This document shows positions 1 through 9,521 of a stretch of DNA of 64,000 bases, one piece after another. Position 1 is the stretch's first letter; the number at the start of each line of letters is the position of its first letter. Source of the DNA: Helicobacter anseris (GTDB taxonomy: Bacteria; Campylobacterota; Campylobacteria; Campylobacterales; Helicobacteraceae); the NCBI GenBank assembly GCA_004368235.1, contig JXTW01000007.1, positions 1 through 64,000 of the forward strand, given 5' to 3'. The notes beneath the pieces were generated by a model. That model had not been told where the DNA came from. It searched no databases and worked only from the letters and a program-made list of their open reading frames with translations. Made by a program: the position numbers and the translations under genes.

Positions 1-81
1 TGGAAATCTCCAGATATGCCCTAACCCAATTGAACTACCTAGTGTAGCCAATATAAAACCGAGTTTTGAGAAATTATTCAT
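1..81 (-). CDS. Sodium-dependent (NSS/SNF family) transporter, N-terminal fragment
   Basis: The first 27 codons of a minus-strand gene run off the window edge. The translation begins MNNFSKLGFILATLGSSIG and reaches GHIWRFP, the signature first helix of neurotransmitter:sodium symporters (G-x-G-x-x-WRFP), whose unwound segment binds Na+ and the amino-acid substrate. A second full-length member lies at 20642-22030 with the equivalent GATWRFP. The start is the only ATG near the edge; it diverges from the DUF493 gene across about 210 bases. The substrate cannot be told from this fragment. Family assignment is firm despite the short length. Confidence 0.8.
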   Translation of the reverse strand, partial: MNNFSKLGFILATLGSSIGLGHIWRFP

Positions 82-292
82 AGAAGAATCCTTGAAAATA
101 TATTATTGTTGTTATCTTTTAGCTTTGACTAAAGTTAGATTTTATCATAAAGCACGAATAATTGAGAAGATAGCAGTATATCTTTGAGGGTTTTTAACAA
201 ATATTAGATAGAATCAACAGAATCTAGGCTTTAATTCCCAGTCTAATAGTTAATAATTTTTTAAACTTTTGATATTGATTTTGAGGAGAGAA

Positions 293-538
293 ATGGAACA
301 AGCAGAGATTAATTACCCTTGTATTTGGGAGTATAGGATTATTACAGAAAGTAAAGATGAGGTAGAAAAGATTATATTTGAAAACATTCATAAGCCTTAT
401 AAACTCGAGTTTAAGAACACATCAGCTGGAGGGAAATATCTTTCTATGCATTTTAGTCTTGAGGTGAATGATAAACAAGAACGTGATGAGATTTTTCAGA
501 AATTTTCTTTAAATCCTAAAATTAAGATGGTTATTTAA
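293..538 (+). CDS. DUF493 (YbeD-like) small protein
   Basis: An 81-residue protein whose length and pattern, including the NTSAGGKYLSMHFSLEV stretch, fit the DUF493/YbeD family of small ACT-like alpha/beta proteins. The function is unknown; E. coli YbeD has no settled role. An in-frame upstream TTG-type start is possible, but the ATG at 293 has a GAGGAG ribosome-binding site about five bases before it and gives the normal family length. A homologue, recalled as HP0495, lies beside NSS transporter genes in H. pylori, which agrees with the transporter fragment here. Confidence 0.75.
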   Translation: MEQAEINYPCIWEYRIITESKDEVEKIIFENIHKPYKLEFKNTSAGGKYLSMHFSLEVNDKQERDEIFQKFSLNPKIKMVI

Positions 539-668
539 GTTACTTTTTGTAATCTTTTTAATTTTTAAATAGCTTTTGCTTTAGTGCCATATTTTATCCA
601 TCGGTTATAATTTTTGTATGCAGGGATTGCTGATTGATTTTTTAAAAGTTTAGAGAAAGGAGTTTTAT

Positions 669-2105
669 TTGAGCGATATTTTAAACCATTTTAATGAAAT
701 TTTAAACCATATTAATGATCATCTTTATACTTATTTCCTCGTAATTTTGCTTATAGTTGTTGGTGTGTATTATACTTTTAGACTTGGTTTTGTACAGATT
801 CGTCTTTTGTGGGAGGCTTTTAGGGTAGTAAGTGAGCGTACTCATCCAGATGATAAACATGAAGAGCATATTAGCCCTTTTCAATCTTTAATGATTTCTA
901 CTGCTTCACGGGTAGGAATCGGAAATATTGCAGGGATTGCATTTGCAATTACAGTGGGTGGTCCAGGAGCTGTATTTTGGATGTGGGCAATGGCTTTTTT
1001 TGGTGGGGCAAGTGCATTTGCAGAATCAACACTTGCTCAAATTTATAAAACAAAGGATGGTAATGGTTTTAAAGGAGGACCAGCTTATTATATGCAGCGT
1101 GCACTTGGTCAAAAGTGGATGGGGACTCTTTTTGCTATTGCTCTTATTTTGACTTATGCCTATGGTTTTAATGGCTTACAATCTTTTACAATGACTTCAG
1201 CTTTTGAAGTTTATTATCATCATCCAGATTTAAAGTTTGCTCAAAGTAATTGGCCTCTTTATATTGGGATTATTTTAGCTATTTTCTCTTCTTTTATGTT
1301 TTTTAGCAAATCTCATATTATAGGAAAAGTAAGCTCCATGATTGTGCCTTATATGGCTCTTGCTTATGTTCTCTTGGCTGTTGTAGCTATATTAATGAAT
1401 ATTCATCTTATTCCTTCAGTGATAAAAGAAATTGTTTATGATGCATTTGATTTTAAGGCTATGTTTGGTGGTTTAGCAGGAAGTGCCCTTGTTATTGGCA
1501 TTAAAAGAGGATTGTTTTCTAATGAGGCAGGTATGGGGTCTGCACCAAATGCTGCTGCGGCTGCGCATACAAGCCATCCTGTTAAGCAAGGTTTAGTACA
1601 ATCTATGGGTGTATTTTTAGATGTAATTGTTTGCTCAAGCTCTGCTTTTTTAGTGCTCTTTTCTGGAGCTTTTGTTCAGAAAGGACAAGAGCTTACTGCT
1701 ATGCCTTTGGTGCAGGAAGCTATGCAGGGTTATTATGGGCATATTGGTTTGCATTTTGTTACAATTGCTATTGTCTTTTTTGCTGTTACTTCATTGATTG
1801 GTAATTATTATTATGCACAAGCAAATATTAAATATTTAACTAGCTCAAAAGTTATTATGCGTCTTTTTCAGGCTAGCGCTGTGGCAATGGTTTTTGTTGG
1901 TGCGCAGATGGATTTAAAGCTTGCTTGGAATCTATCAGATGTGCTAATGGCGCTTATGGCTACACTTAATATTATTGCTATTTTCTTCCTTGCACCTATT
2001 GTGCATAAAGCGCTTAAAGATTATATTTCTCAACGCAAAGCAGGAAAAAATCCAGAATTTAGTGCCAAAAAGCTTGGGATTAAAAATACCGAGTGTTGGG
2101 ATTAA
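669..2105 (+). CDS. Alanine/glycine:cation symporter (AGCS family)
   Basis: A 478-residue multi-spanning inner-membrane protein of the AGCS family (DagA/AlsT type), which imports alanine or glycine with Na+. Family features seen are TASRVGIGNIAG near residue 80, GGPGAVFWMW near 97, KGGPAYYMQRALG near 135, and the GLFSNEAGMGSAPNAAAA block near 280 that is close to invariant in the family. Length is normal. The start is TTG at 669, supported by an AAAGGAG site about six bases upstream; the next in-frame ATG would remove the first helix. It is followed by a hairpin terminator, so it is probably a single-gene unit. Alanine versus glycine preference cannot be decided. Confidence 0.9.
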   Translation: MSDILNHFNEILNHINDHLYTYFLVILLIVVGVYYTFRLGFVQIRLLWEAFRVVSERTHPDDKHEEHISPFQSLMISTASRVGIGNIAGIAFAITVGGPGAVFWMWAMAFFGGASAFAESTLAQIYKTKDGNGFKGGPAYYMQRALGQKWMGTLFAIALILTYAYGFNGLQSFTMTSAFEVYYHHPDLKFAQSNWPLYIGIILAIFSSFMFFSKSHIIGKVSSMIVPYMALAYVLLAVVAILMNIHLIPSVIKEIVYDAFDFKAMFGGLAGSALVIGIKRGLFSNEAGMGSAPNAAAAAHTSHPVKQGLVQSMGVFLDVIVCSSSAFLVLFSGAFVQKGQELTAMPLVQEAMQGYYGHIGLHFVTIAIVFFAVTSLIGNYYYAQANIKYLTSSKVIMRLFQASAVAMVFVGAQMDLKLAWNLSDVLMALMATLNIIAIFFLAPIVHKALKDYISQRKAGKNPEFSAKKLGIKNTECWD

Positions 2106-2117
2106 ATAATCTTTTAT

Positions 2118-2145
2118 GATGGGCATTGTCCCATCTTTTATTCTT
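2118..2145 (+). terminator. Intrinsic terminator after the alanine symporter
   Basis: GATGGG (2118-2123) and CCCATC (2130-2135) form a six-pair stem with a six-base loop, followed by a T-rich run. It begins 12 bases after the symporter stop and separates it from lepA. Confidence 0.6.
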
Positions 2146-2206
2146 TTTTCTTCATAAGCATTTTGATACAATTGCGCTAATTTTATTTCAGTAAGGGTTG
2201 GAATTT

Positions 2207-4009
2207 ATGAAAGATTCTATGAAAAATATCCGAAATTTTTCTATTATTGCTCATATTGATCATGGCAAGTCTACTCTAGCAGATCGCCTTATACAAGAAT
2301 GTGGTGCTGTAAGTGAAAGGGAGATGACTAGTCAGATTATGGACACAATGGATATTGAAAAAGAGCGTGGGATCACGATTAAAGCACAATCTGTTCGTCT
2401 GCAATATCCCTATAATGGAGAAACTTATATTCTTAATCTTATTGATACACCTGGTCATGTGGATTTTAGTTATGAAGTTAGTCGTTCTTTGGCAGCTTGT
2501 GAAGGTGCGCTTTTGGTGGTAGATGCCTCTCAAGGAGTGGAAGCTCAAACTATAGCAAATGTTTATATTGCTGTAAATAATAATCTTGAAATTATTCCTG
2601 TAATTAATAAAATTGATTTGCCAGCAGCAGATGCGATGCGTGTAAGCGAGGAGATAGAGCAAAATATTGGTATTGATTGCACCGATGCTTTGTGTGTAAG
2701 TGCAAAATCAGGCATCGGGATTAAAGAGCTTATAGAGAGAATTATTACCACTATTCCCCACCCTAGTGGAAATGAACTAGGAAGCACAAAGGCTTTGATT
2801 TATGATTCTTGGTTTGATAACTATTTAGGTGCATTGGCTTTGGTGCGTGTGATAGATGGACATATTAGTTTGGGACAAGAAGTGCTTATTATGAGCACGG
2901 GTAAACATCATGAGGTATTGGGGCTTTATTATCCTCATCCTGTTGAGCGTAAAAAGACAGATAGAATTTCTTGTGGAGAAATTGGTATTATTTCTTTAGG
3001 GTTAAAAAGCGTAATGGATATGGCTGTGGGAGATACTATTACAGATAGTAAAAATCCTATCAATGTTCCTATTGATGGATTTAAGCCGGCTAAACCTTTT
3101 GTTTTTGCTGGGATTTATCCAATTGAAACTGATAAGTTTGAGGAGCTTAGAGATGCACTTAATAAGCTTAGGCTTAATGATTCTGCTTTGAGTTTTGAGC
3201 CAGAGACGAGTATTGCGCTTGGGTTTGGTTTTCGTGTAGGATTTTTGGGTCTTTTGCATATGGAAGTGGTCAAAGAGCGATTGGAGCGAGAGTTTGGTTT
3301 GTCTTTAATTGCTACAGCTCCTACTGTAACCTATGAAGTAATTCTTACAGATGGTAGTACTACTTTAGTACAAAATCCTAGTGAACTGCCGCCTGAACAA
3401 AGGATTGCAGAGATTAGAGAACCTTATGTAAGGGCATCTATTATTACACCTACAGAATATCTGGGCAATATCATTACTCTTTTATCCAATCGTCGTGGTA
3501 TTCAAGAGAAAATGGATTATCTTAGCCCAACGCGAGTTATGCTTGAATATGCTATTCCTAGTAATGAAATTGTAATGGATTTTTATGACAAGTTAAAATC
3601 TTGCACAAAGGGTTATGCCAGTTTTGATTATGAAGAAATAGATTCTAAAGCAGGAGATTTAGTGCGGTTAGATGTGCGAGTGGCAGGAGAGATAGTTGAT
3701 GCACTCTCTATTATTGTTGATAAGTCTAAAGCTTATGAAAAGGGAAGAGCACTAGTAGAATCTATGAAAGAGCTTATCCCTCGCCAGCTTTTTGAAGTAG
3801 CCTTGCAGGCTAGTGTGGGGAGTAAGATCATTGCTCGTGAGACGATAAAATCTATGGGCAAGAATGTTACTGCCAAATGCTATGGTGGAGATATTACGCG
3901 TAAAAGAAAATTGCTAGAGAAACAAAAAGAGGGTAAAAAACGTCTCAAGGCTATTGGTAAGGTAGAGCTTCCACAAGAAGCTTTTCTTGCAGTATTAAAG
4001 ATAGATTAA
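2207..4009 (+). CDS. lepA: Elongation factor 4 (LepA), ribosome back-translocase GTPase
   Basis: A 600-residue translational GTPase that acts on stalled ribosomes. It shows the P-loop [14 protein letters not shown] near the N-terminus, switch [23 protein letters not shown], and NKIDLP for guanine recognition. Past EF-G-like domains II, III and V it ends in the LepA-specific C-terminal domain with [22 protein letters not shown], which separates it from EF-G. Length matches the family. The ATG at 2207 was chosen over an upstream TTG because AAGGG lies nine bases before it; an ATG at 2219 (MKNIRN) remains possible. Monocistronic by spacing. Confidence 0.96.
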   Translation: MKDSMKNIRNFSIIAHIDHGKSTLADRLIQECGAVSEREMTSQIMDTMDIEKERGITIKAQSVRLQYPYNGETYILNLIDTPGHVDFSYEVSRSLAACEGALLVVDASQGVEAQTIANVYIAVNNNLEIIPVINKIDLPAADAMRVSEEIEQNIGIDCTDALCVSAKSGIGIKELIERIITTIPHPSGNELGSTKALIYDSWFDNYLGALALVRVIDGHISLGQEVLIMSTGKHHEVLGLYYPHPVERKKTDRISCGEIGIISLGLKSVMDMAVGDTITDSKNPINVPIDGFKPAKPFVFAGIYPIETDKFEELRDALNKLRLNDSALSFEPETSIALGFGFRVGFLGLLHMEVVKERLEREFGLSLIATAPTVTYEVILTDGSTTLVQNPSELPPEQRIAEIREPYVRASIITPTEYLGNIITLLSNRRGIQEKMDYLSPTRVMLEYAIPSNEIVMDFYDKLKSCTKGYASFDYEEIDSKAGDLVRLDVRVAGEIVDALSIIVDKSKAYEKGRALVESMKELIPRQLFEVALQASVGSKIIARETIKSMGKNVTAKCYGGDITRKRKLLEKQKEGKKRLKAIGKVELPQEAFLAVLKID

Positions 4010-4144
4010 TTTATTTGTATGACTTATTATTTATGGGTTCAATTTTAAAATTGCAGCCAAAGAATATAACTGGTAGATCAGGATCAAAACCTTTATCAAA
4101 AGATAATGTGGTAAAATCTTTCATATTTTATTGAAAGGGTTAGT

Positions 4145-5359
4145 ATGGCAAAGCAAGTGAAAAAGGTAGTCCTAGCCTACTCTGGTGGGCTTGATACAAG
4201 TGTAATTTTAAAATGGCTTAGTGATGCTTATGGTTGTGAAGTGGTAACTTTTACTGCTGATATTGGTCAAGGGGAAGAGGTAGGTCCTGCGAGATCTAAG
4301 GCTATCAAGCTTGGTATTAAGCCAGAAAATATTTTTATTGAAGACTTGAGAGAAGAGTTTATTTCTGATTTTGTTTTTCCCATGTTTAGGGCAAATGCTA
4401 TTTATGAGGGTGAGTATCTTTTAGGTACAAGCATTGCTAGACCTTTGATTGCTAAAAGATTGGTAGAGATTGCCAGAAAGGTTGGAGCAGATGCTATAGC
4501 ACATGGAGCTACTGGTAAGGGTAATGATCAAGTTCGATTTGAAATTGGAGCATATGCATTAAACCCTGATATAAAGGTTATTGCTCCTTGGCGTGAGTGG
4601 GAATTAAATAGTCGTGAAAAACTTCTTGCTTATGCAGAATCTGCAGGCATAGAGATTGAAAAAAAACAAAATAAATCACCCTATTCAATGGATGCCAACT
4701 TATTGCACATTAGTTATGAAGGGCAGATCTTGGAGGATCCTAACATAGCTCCACAAGAGGATATGTGGCGATGGAGCGTGAGTCCTAAGAATGCTCCAGA
4801 TATACCTACAATTATTACTATTACTTTTGAAAAAGGTGATGGTGTGGCTATTAATGGAGAGAGGTTAACACCGGCAGATTTTTGGGATAGGCTTAATAAA
4901 CTTGGCGGTGCTAATGGTATTGGACGACTTGATTTAGTGGAAAATCGTTATGTGGGTATGAAGTCGCGCGGCTGTTATGAGACACCAGGTGGCACAATTT
5001 ATCTCAAAGCTCACCGAGCAATAGAATCTATTACGCTTGATAGAGAGGAGGCGCATTTAAAAGATTCTCTTATGCCAAAATATGCCGAGTTGGTTTATAA
5101 TGGCTATTGGTTTAGCCCAGAGAGAGAGGCACTGCAAGCGCTGATTGATAAAACGCAAGAAAGAGTAAATGGCGTAGTGCGATTAGAGCTATATAAAGGG
5201 AATGTTACAGTTTTAGGACGAGAATCTAAAAATTCACTTTTTAATGCTGCTTATAGTACTTTTGAAGAGGATGATGTTTATAATCAAGCAGATGCAGCTG
5301 GTTTTATCAAGCTTAATGCTTTACGTTTTATTATCGCTGGTAAGGTTAAGGATAAATAA
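4145..5359 (+). CDS. argG: Argininosuccinate synthase
   Basis: A 404-residue cytosolic enzyme joining citrulline and aspartate with ATP to make argininosuccinate, the penultimate step of arginine synthesis. The N-terminal ATP pyrophosphatase motif AYSGGLDTS is at residues 11-19. [13 protein letters not shown] and the [16 protein letters not shown] block are typical of the type I family. A GAAAGGG site precedes the ATG. The gene lies nine bases before a small secreted-protein gene. H. pylori, as I recall, lacks arginine biosynthesis, so argG argues for a different Helicobacter. Confidence 0.96.
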   Translation: MAKQVKKVVLAYSGGLDTSVILKWLSDAYGCEVVTFTADIGQGEEVGPARSKAIKLGIKPENIFIEDLREEFISDFVFPMFRANAIYEGEYLLGTSIARPLIAKRLVEIARKVGADAIAHGATGKGNDQVRFEIGAYALNPDIKVIAPWREWELNSREKLLAYAESAGIEIEKKQNKSPYSMDANLLHISYEGQILEDPNIAPQEDMWRWSVSPKNAPDIPTIITITFEKGDGVAINGERLTPADFWDRLNKLGGANGIGRLDLVENRYVGMKSRGCYETPGGTIYLKAHRAIESITLDREEAHLKDSLMPKYAELVYNGYWFSPEREALQALIDKTQERVNGVVRLELYKGNVTVLGRESKNSLFNAAYSTFEEDDVYNQADAAGFIKLNALRFIIAGKVKDK

Positions 5360-5368
5360 AGGTAGAGT

Positions 5369-5731
5369 ATGAAACAAGTTATAGGATGGATGTATCTACT
5401 ATCTTCTTTTTTAATGGCAGAGCGATATTATTTAATGCCATCTGATGAATGGTTGTATTATAATGCACCTTATTGGTGGGATGATAGACCTATAGAGACT
5501 CCTCCACCTCCACCAAAAGAAGATGAGGAGGAGCAGAGACTAGAGTTAGCTTGTATAGGAGGGGATGCAGAGGTTTGCTATCAGTTAGGTCGGATGTATG
5601 AAAGAGGAGTAGGTCTTATGGCTAATCCAAAGAAATCAAATTATTTTTATGGAATGGCTTGTAAGCGTGGGATTATAGAGGCTTGCGATCGTAAAGAATA
5701 TGGTAATAAAATGGGGAAGTTTAGGTGGTAG
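5369..5731 (+). CDS. Small secreted Sel1-like/cysteine-containing repeat protein
   Basis: A 120-residue protein with a hydrophobic N-terminus (residues 1-17) that looks like a Sec signal, a tyrosine- and tryptophan-rich segment (28-40), a proline run (PPPPP) and an acidic patch. The C-terminal half reads LACIGGDAEVCYQLGRMYERGVG, one Sel1-type alpha/alpha repeat with cysteines spaced as in Helicobacter Hcp proteins, followed by a partial second repeat ending in EACDRKEYG. Hcp-like proteins normally carry several repeats, so this is a minimal form. It starts nine bases after argG and may be co-transcribed. Function unknown; probably periplasmic. Confidence 0.65.
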   Translation: MKQVIGWMYLLSSFLMAERYYLMPSDEWLYYNAPYWWDDRPIETPPPPPKEDEEEQRLELACIGGDAEVCYQLGRMYERGVGLMANPKKSNYFYGMACKRGIIEACDRKEYGNKMGKFRW

Positions 5732-5753
5732 TTCATTTGTGATTGATTTTAGT

Positions 5754-5775
5754 TTACCATACCTAAATATGGTAA
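5754..5775. terminator. Perfect inverted repeat, terminator or operator
   Basis: TTACCATA (5754-5761) and TATGGTAA (5768-5775) form a perfect eight-base inverted repeat around a six-base spacer, 22 bases after the Sel1-like gene. No clean T run follows on either strand, so a terminator is possible but an operator cannot be excluded. Confidence 0.4.
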
Positions 5776-5814
5776 TTAATTATCCGGATTCTTTTTCTTG
5801 ATATTTTCTTAAAC

Positions 5815-5833
5815 TATTATAATTATCATTATT
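5815..5833 (+). promoter_or_regulatory. Fur-box-like site upstream of the PepSY protein gene
   Basis: TATTATAATTATCATTATT matches the 19-base E. coli Fur consensus at 14 positions by hand alignment. It lies about 25 bases before the ATG at 5859, where a promoter is expected. In such AT-rich DNA a chance match is possible. Confidence 0.35.
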
Positions 5834-5858
5834 ATTTTAATTTATATAAAGGGAAAAA

Positions 5859-6392
5859 ATGAAAAATTTTTTAAGAAAGTTTCATGCTTATAGCGCAATG
5901 TTTTTTTTACCCATGGCAATCTTATTTGCACTAACAGGCATACTTTATATTTGTGGGATTAGAGAAGATTTTATGGTCAAAAAACAAGACTTCATTATCA
6001 AACTAGATAAAAAGCCAGAGAATTTACAAAATTTTATACTAGATTTTTTAAAACAAAATGAGCTAAAAATACCTTCAAATATAACATTAAAAAGATTTAA
6101 GGGCGATATGCAAGTTATGGGATCTGCAAGTTATGCAGTTTTGATTAAAACTATTGATAATGGACTAAGTTTGCAGACACTAGAGCGTAGCATTATAGGA
6201 CAAATGATACTTTTGCATAAGGCAAAGGTTGGACAGATTTTTGTAGTATTTTCCGTGATTTTTAGTATTTTTTTACTTCTATCATATTTTAGCGGGATAG
6301 TTATTTTAGCCAAGAAATATCAGAAGACAAGTATCGCATTTTTTATTTTCGGATTTGTTATCACCCTTATTGCCGCAGTAGCAAGTGTGTAG
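5859..6392 (+). CDS. PepSY-associated transmembrane protein
   Basis: A 177-residue membrane protein. The N-terminus LRKFHAYSAMFFLPMAILFALTGILY resembles the first helix of PepSY_TM proteins, in which a conserved histidine follows a basic stretch. A periplasmic segment of about 75 residues follows, then two helices near 120-145 and 155-175. Members often sit with iron or heme uptake genes, and the Fur-like site directly upstream agrees with iron regulation, which is inference. It is shorter than the 350-500-residue proteins of many Gram-negatives. GGG upstream provides the ribosome-binding site. It converges on the exporter operon with 17 bases between stops. Confidence 0.65.
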   Translation: MKNFLRKFHAYSAMFFLPMAILFALTGILYICGIREDFMVKKQDFIIKLDKKPENLQNFILDFLKQNELKIPSNITLKRFKGDMQVMGSASYAVLIKTIDNGLSLQTLERSIIGQMILLHKAKVGQIFVVFSVIFSIFLLLSYFSGIVILAKKYQKTSIAFFIFGFVITLIAAVASV

Positions 6393-6409
6393 CATAAAGT
6401 ATCCTAAGC

Positions 6410-7618
6410 TTATTCATATCTAAGTGCATCGATAGGATTAAGTCGACTAGCGCGACGTGCTGGTAGGTAGCCAAAAATAGCTCCAATAAATGTGGAAAAT
6501 AAAAATGCTCCTATGGCTACCCATATATCAAAGACAAAAGGTAATCCCATTAAAATACTTAAATAGAGTGAAAGAAAAAAAGCTAAAACAATCCCAATAA
6601 CTCCTCCAATAGAGCTAATTACAATAGATTCTACTAAAAATTGTAGAAGCACATCCCGACTTAAAGCACCAATGGCAAGCCGTGTGCCAATTTCTTTTGT
6701 GCGTTCAGTAACAGAGACTAACATAATGTTCATAATGCCAATACCACCAACAAATAAACTAACACTGGCTACTGCACCTAAAAATAATGTAAAACTTTTA
6801 GTTGTATTTTTTAGTGTTTTTTCAATTTCTTTAGTATCCATAATATCAAAATTATCTAGCATACCCGGTTTAATATGGCGAGCTTCTCTAAGTGTGGTTT
6901 TTATATTATTGATTGTAGAAGAAGAATCTGTCCCATCCTTGAGGGCAATGAAAATTCTATTAATGTTGTATGGGCTGTTTATACCAGAAATATCACGATT
7001 AAAAATTTTAAAGGGCATTAAGATTATATCATCTTGATCTTGCCCCATAGCCCCACTACCCTTTTCCTCTAAAACACCCACAACTTCACAAACTACGCGT
7101 GCTATGCGTATTTGTCTGCCTAGTGGATTATTGTTTGGAAATAGTGCTTTTTTGACTGTATTACCTAGAATACAGACATTTTTATTCATCTCATTATGTA
7201 AAAATCTTCTACCCATTGCCATTTCCCAACCAGTAAGCTCAAAATATTCTTGAGTAATACCATTAATTTGGGTTTGGGTATTATATCCTTGGAATTGAGC
7301 TAGAGCGCTTGAAGAGGCAATGGGTGCTATGACTCTGGCTTCTTTTGTACTTAGATTAAGCAAGGCTAGTTCCTGGGTACTAAAGTTTCGTCTAAGAGAT
7401 GTACCTCCAGTGTTTAATCCACGAGCAGGTAAAAGTATTAAAAGATTATTGCCTAGGCTTGATATTTGTTGGGTGATCATTTTAGTTGTACCATTGCCCA
7501 GACTTACCATTACAATTACGCTTCCTACACCAATGATGATTCCAAGCATAGTAAGAAAAGAGCGCATTAGATTTTTTTGGATTTGTTTAAAAGCTAGTAT
7601 GATGGCATTTAAAATCAT
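6410..7618 (-). CDS. ABC exporter permease, MacB C-terminal type
   Basis: A 402-residue inner-membrane permease. One helix near the N-terminus (RSFLTMLGIIIGVGSVIVMVSLG, residues 19-41) is followed by a large periplasmic MacB_PCD domain and three C-terminal helices (about 275-390) with GIMNIMLVSVTERTKEIGTRLAIGA, the FtsX/MacB signature. E. coli MacB carries its ATPase in the same chain; here it is separate and upstream, overlapping by four bases (ATGA). The unit probably exports a peptide, lipid or drug across both membranes with its MacA and TolC partners. Confidence 0.88.
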   Translation of the reverse strand: MILNAIILAFKQIQKNLMRSFLTMLGIIIGVGSVIVMVSLGNGTTKMITQQISSLGNNLLILLPARGLNTGGTSLRRNFSTQELALLNLSTKEARVIAPIASSSALAQFQGYNTQTQINGITQEYFELTGWEMAMGRRFLHNEMNKNVCILGNTVKKALFPNNNPLGRQIRIARVVCEVVGVLEEKGSGAMGQDQDDIILMPFKIFNRDISGINSPYNINRIFIALKDGTDSSSTINNIKTTLREARHIKPGMLDNFDIMDTKEIEKTLKNTTKSFTLFLGAVASVSLFVGGIGIMNIMLVSVTERTKEIGTRLAIGALSRDVLLQFLVESIVISSIGGVIGIVLAFFLSLYLSILMGLPFVFDIWVAIGAFLFSTFIGAIFGYLPARRASRLNPIDALRYE

Positions 7619-8337
7619 ATTAATCCCTTTTTTTGACTAGTTTTTTTATTAGTTCTGTTTTTTATAATATGTTGTATATTGCCATCTAGGAAGTGGATTT
7701 GAGTTTTAGCATATTTAGCCATATCGTTTTCATGGGTTACCATTAAAATAGTAATTTTAAATTTTGTATTAAGGGTTTTTAAGATTTCCATAATTTCAAT
7801 ACTACGTTTTGTATCAAGATTGCCTGTAGGTTCATCAGCAAGCAAAAATTTTGGACGCGTAATAATAGCACGTGCAATAGCCACTCTTTGGCATTGTCCA
7901 CCACTTAATTCATTGCTGCTATGATGTGCCCACTCTTTTAAACCAACCATTTCTAAAGCTTTTAGGGCAAGTTTTTGGCGTGTTTGTTTAGGTATACCTC
8001 GATATAAAAGAGGTAGCTCTACATTTTCTAGAGCACTGGTACGACTTAAGAGATTAAACCCTTGAAAAATAAAGCCAATATGATGTCTGCGTAATAAAGC
8101 ACGTTGGTTAGCATTTAGATTTGCTACATTTACTCCGTTAAAGAGATAGTCTCCACTACTTGGGAGATCAAGACAGCCTAGAATATTAGCAAGACTAGAT
8201 TTTCCTGAACCAGATGGACCCATGAGTGCTATAAAATCTCCTTGTTTGATTTCTAGGCTTACCCCTTTTAGGGCATTAAAGGTGTTTTTCCCAGAGCCAT
8301 AAACTTTAGTGATATTCAAAAGCTTAATAAAACTCAT
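7615..8337 (-). CDS. ABC exporter ATP-binding protein, MacB/LolD type
   Basis: A 240-residue ATPase with Walker A GPSGSGKSS near residue 40, Q-loop GFIFQGFNLL, signature LSGGQCQRVAIARA, Walker B FLLADEPTGNLD and the switch histidine in VTHEND. The phrase NILGCLDLPSSG is typical of the MacB/LolD group. It overlaps both the adaptor gene upstream and the permease gene downstream by four bases, so the three are translationally coupled and almost certainly form one transporter. LolD is a close relative, but the adjacent MacA-like adaptor favours a MacAB-type exporter. Confidence 0.92.
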   Translation of the reverse strand: MSFIKLLNITKVYGSGKNTFNALKGVSLEIKQGDFIALMGPSGSGKSSLANILGCLDLPSSGDYLFNGVNVANLNANQRALLRRHHIGFIFQGFNLLSRTSALENVELPLLYRGIPKQTRQKLALKALEMVGLKEWAHHSSNELSGGQCQRVAIARAIITRPKFLLADEPTGNLDTKRSIEIMEILKTLNTKFKITILMVTHENDMAKYAKTQIHFLDGNIQHIIKNRTNKKTSQKKGLI

Positions 8338-9521
8338 TGAGAATCCGTAATAACAAGTGTTTTTAAATCAAGTTTTGGGGAGATGATTTGTACATATTGT
8401 GCATTTTGCACCCCTAATTTGACTGGTATTTGCTCAACTTTCCCATTACGCAAAATATAAATAGAGTTTGTGGCTTGATTTTGCATATTGGATTTTTTAG
8501 GTTTTCTTGGAGGCATAGGAGCAAAGAGGGATTTTTTTTGTTGAGTTTTGGATGAACTTTTTGGTTGGTAGAAAATAGCAGCTATGGGTATAAGTAGAGC
8601 ATCTTTAGCTTCTTTGATTTGAATATTTGCAGTAGCACTCATACCAGGACGCAATAAAAGAGAATCGTTATTGACAAAAATACTAGTTTGATAGCTAGTA
8701 ATGTTATCTGTTGTTGTAGAGGCAAAGTTGATGCGATTGATTCTAGCTTCAAAGACTTGATCTGGATAGGCATCAACGCTAAAAGTTACTTTTTGATTGA
8801 GCATAACCTTGCCAATATCAGATTCAGAGATATTCACAATAAGTTTCATATCTTTGAGATTTTCAGCTAGTGTAAAAAGAGTAGGGGTATTAAAAGAAGC
8901 AGCTACTGTTTGCCCTAGACTTACTTCTCGTGTCAGGATGATACCATCAATAGGACTTTTTATAACAGAATTTTGAAGATCTATTTTTGCAGCATTGATA
9001 TTAGTCTCTATTTGGTTTAGTGCAGCGCGTTTGATATCTATATCTGCTTTTGCTTGTAGATAGGCTAAATGAGAGTTTTCTAACTCAAGTTGACTAGGAC
9101 TAGCACCTTTTGTAACTTCAAATAATTTTTTTTGTTGTTCATAAGTCCATAGCTTTTGTTTGTAGGCTACTTCTGATGATTGCAAATTAGCTTTGGCACT
9201 GATTTTTTGAGCTTCATATCCTTCTAGGGTTTGTTTGAGTTTATTGGGATTTATTTCTGCTAGAATCTGATCTTTTTTAACAACATCATTTACATCTACA
9301 TAAATCTTATAAATAGTGCCTGATACTTGTGTACCTACATCTACATCATTAGTTGGGCTTAAAGTGCCACTAGCAGAAATATTTTGAGTAATTGAACCTA
9401 TGAAAGGGTGAGCGGTTGTATAAACTGGCTTTGTTTCTTTATTAAGAATGGAGTAAATAATAAAAGCTAAGATGATTAGTAATATAGAAAGGATACAAAG
9501 ATAAAGAGTATATTTTTTCAT
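8334..9521 (-). CDS. Periplasmic adaptor (MacA/HlyD family membrane fusion protein)
   Basis: A 395-residue adaptor that bridges inner-membrane permease and outer-membrane channel. One N-terminal anchor helix (residues 4-26) precedes a lipoyl/barrel-sandwich half with VQVSGTIYKIYVDVNDVVKKDQILAEI-type sequence near 68, a coiled-coil hairpin of about 100 residues, the second lipoyl half (IKSPIDGIILTREVSLGQTV) and a beta-barrel domain. A lysine- and proline-rich insertion near residues 320-345 is unusual. It overlaps its neighbours by four bases on each side. Confidence 0.9.
   Translation of the reverse strand: MKKYTLYLCILSILLIILAFIIYSILNKETKPVYTTAHPFIGSITQNISASGTLSPTNDVDVGTQVSGTIYKIYVDVNDVVKKDQILAEINPNKLKQTLEGYEAQKISAKANLQSSEVAYKQKLWTYEQQKKLFEVTKGASPSQLELENSHLAYLQAKADIDIKRAALNQIETNINAAKIDLQNSVIKSPIDGIILTREVSLGQTVAASFNTPTLFTLAENLKDMKLIVNISESDIGKVMLNQKVTFSVDAYPDQVFEARINRINFASTTTDNITSYQTSIFVNNDSLLLRPGMSATANIQIKEAKDALLIPIAAIFYQPKSSSKTQQKKSLFAPMPPRKPKKSNMQNQATNSIYILRNGKVEQIPVKLGVQNAQYVQIISPKLDLKTLVITDSQ

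Noticed and set aside
4040-4053. Perfect palindrome CAATTTTAAAATTG between lepA and argG
   Set aside because: Entirely A/T in the middle and short; expected by chance in such AT-rich DNA and not at a clear promoter position.
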